Below are positions 12,673 through 14,071 of a DNA stretch of 14,071 nt, one piece after another. The notes beneath the pieces were generated by a model, which worked only from the letters and a program-made list of their open reading frames with translations, searched no databases and was not told where the DNA came from. The DNA is from Kordia sp045105435 (GTDB lineage Bacteria > Bacteroidota > Bacteroidia > Flavobacteriales > Flavobacteriaceae). Both the position numbers and the translations under genes were made by a program. Position 1 is the stretch's first letter. Each line of letters begins with the position of its first letter. The stretch spans positions 1 to 14,071 of the forward strand of contig NZ_JBGCDL010000255.1 in NCBI RefSeq assembly GCF_045105435.1, in the 5' to 3' direction.

Positions 12673-14071
12673 TTATTTTACTACCAGTTTTAAAGTTTTA
12701 TAGGTTTGAGTTCTTCCTTTTATTTTGCAAAAATACAATCCAGGACGCAGGTTATTTCGGTTTAGGGGGATTGTGTTCTGACCGTTTTCGGTTCTAACCT
12801 TCATTGTATAAACTACCTTGCCTACTTGGTCATACACAAATAACTGCGCGTCCTCGGATTGCTTTGCAGTAAATAGGATGTTTGTATGTGTTGTCATCGG
12901 ATTTGGTATTGCCGACATCTTTTTTGTTTCGTTTTCTATTTCAACAACACTTAACGTGCTTTCGCTAGAAAAATATATGTGTGATACAGCTACAGTACGT
13001 GTAATCAACTCTCCGTTTTCGGAAGCCATTGTAAATACAATAGTTACGACATCATCTAATACTATATTGTTGTTAGCTGCTGATGAAAAACCTGAAATTG
13101 GTAGATTAAATTCTTGATCGTTCTCCGTAAGTGTAATCGTTTTTTTAGGCTGCGATTCCCAGTTAGAAATACTTGCTTTTACAAACGTAATTTCTAGTTT
13201 TCCTGTGCCGCTTGCCGTAAAATTTAATGTATTATAAGCTGTTAAATCAACTGCTTTAAATCGTGGAGTTAAGGCTCTGTAAGCTGCAAAATAAGTGTTT
13301 GTAGTTGCGCTTAGCGATATATTTCTTTCTATTGGAAACACATCAGTATCAAATTCAAAATCATTTGGCGAAACGGTATAGTTTAATACGGTTGTACTTT
13401 CTTGCGAATCATCAATTCCCCAAGGACCATCAGACATAAATAAATCGTCTGGAGTAGCAACGCCATCGCCAATTCTAAATCCAATATCAAACAAGTTTCC
13501 TGTTGGTACTTGCAAGTTGGTAATGTAATTTCCGTTCAAGTCTAAGGTTGAATTTGTATTGTTGAATTCACTCGTTTCTGTAGTTCTAAAACCTGCATCA
13601 AAGTTTACATTTGCCGTTGCATTTGTATTTACAATCTCTAAATCGAGCGCACCGTTTTCATATTTTCCTTTTCTCACAAAAACCGTTGGCGGTGTTGAGT
13701 TGTTATAACCTGAGATTGGTTTTTGAACGTTTAGTAAGTTCAATACTTCTTCGCCCAAAAGGTATAAATCATCTAAAGAATTTGACCAAATTTGAAAATT
13801 GTAAAAAGTAACATCGCTTTCGTATTTATCTAAATTCCAGTGACTTTCTATAGAAAAGTTAGCATCGCCGTTTGTTACTTTCGCCGAAAGGCTTAACACA
13901 AATTCAACTGTATTATCTGTATTTTTTATGAGCGATTTAATAAACTGCTGTCCGTTAATATAAATTGTTGAGACTGAAATTAATTCTGCGCCCAACAAAC
14001 GATCGCAGATATATTTTGTGTGTTCGTACACACCATTTTCCGTTTTTAGTGCCAATATAGAAGCAACCGAA
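12673..14071 (-). CDS. T9SS-secreted surface protein, C-terminal part (5' end outside window)
   Basis: The frame is open to the window edge: residues SVASI precede the first possible start, a TTG at 14055. About 465 C-terminal residues of a longer protein are therefore visible. The last ~75 residues (IPNPMTTHTNILFTA ... VYDQVGKVVYT ... LRPGLYFCKI ... YKTLKLVVK) form a type A T9SS sorting domain (Por-secretion tail), which directs export across the outer membrane and surface attachment. Before it, roughly 235-365, is a beta-rich region (LTPRFKAVDLTAYNTLNFTASG, LEITFVKASISNWES) resembling a CIA30/carbohydrate-binding jelly roll. The N-terminal visible part is Asn/Thr-rich and unrecognised. It lies upstream of the R-M operon on the same strand, 154 nt before that gene's ATG, with no clear terminator, so some read-through into the R-M operon is possible. 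Confidence 0.85.
   Translation of the reverse strand, partial: SVASILALKTENGVYEHTKYICDRLLGAELISVSTIYINGQQFIKSLIKNTDNTVEFVLSLSAKVTNGDANFSIESHWNLDKYESDVTFYNFQIWSNSLDDLYLLGEEVLNLLNVQKPISGYNNSTPPTVFVRKGKYENGALDLEIVNTNATANVNFDAGFRTTETSEFNNTNSTLDLNGNYITNLQVPTGNLFDIGFRIGDGVATPDDLFMSDGPWGIDDSQESTTVLNYTVSPNDFEFDTDVFPIERNISLSATTNTYFAAYRALTPRFKAVDLTAYNTLNFTASGTGKLEITFVKASISNWESQPKKTITLTENDQEFNLPISGFSSAANNNIVLDDVVTIVFTMASENGELITRTVAVSHIYFSSESTLSVVEIENETKKMSAIPNPMTTHTNILFTAKQSEDAQLFVYDQVGKVVYTMKVRTENGQNTIPLNRNNLRPGLYFCKIKGRTQTYKTLKLVVK

Overview
The window looks like chromosome from a marine-type member of the Flavobacteriaceae (Bacteroidota). The base composition is AT-rich. A protein carries a type IX secretion (T9SS) C-terminal sorting domain. 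The best promoter I can find (TTTG-N19-TATTTTTG) has the Bacteroidota form, start sites lack clear Shine-Dalgarno sequences, and several proteins read like flavobacterial families. The genus is not decided by what I can see; a Kordia-like genome would fit.

Layout. (1) 1-1291 is the 3' part of accC (biotin carboxylase of acetyl-CoA carboxylase), closed by a clear rho-independent terminator. (2) 1743-3301 is a translationally coupled pair, an FAD-dependent amine/amino-acid oxidase-like protein and a GreA/GreB-like protein, overlapping by 4 nt. (3) 3456-3977 is a small DEDDh 3'-5' exonuclease. (4) 3978-4382 and 5589-6325 are gene-free and filled with short dispersed repeats: hairpins, long direct repeats and a 126-nt inverted repeat. 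(5) 4383-7974 on the minus strand holds a glycosyltransferase, a polysaccharide flippase-like membrane protein and a small STAS-domain protein. Divergent from them, 8117-10186 encodes a secreted protein with TPR repeats followed by a YaiO-type outer-membrane barrel. Together these suggest an envelope or exopolysaccharide locus, with a heptamer tandem repeat directly in front of the flippase start. (6) 10189-12518 on the minus strand is a compact type II restriction-modification operon: XRE-type regulator, C5-cytosine methyltransferase, HaeIII-family endonuclease. The methyltransferase is so close to M.HaeIII as I remember it that GGCC is the predicted target. (7) 12673-14071 is the C-terminal part of a T9SS-secreted surface protein that runs off the window.

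How parts relate. The R-M operon has a recognisable promoter whose -7 element is overlapped by a 17-bp dyad, a good candidate operator for its own regulator. By eye I find no GGCC in the whole 14 kb, although CCGG and GCGC both occur repeatedly. That fits long exposure to this specificity, but it needs a genome-wide count. The glycosyltransferase and flippase genes both end inside copies of the same intergenic repeat, in the same orientation, so their last codons are repeat-derived.
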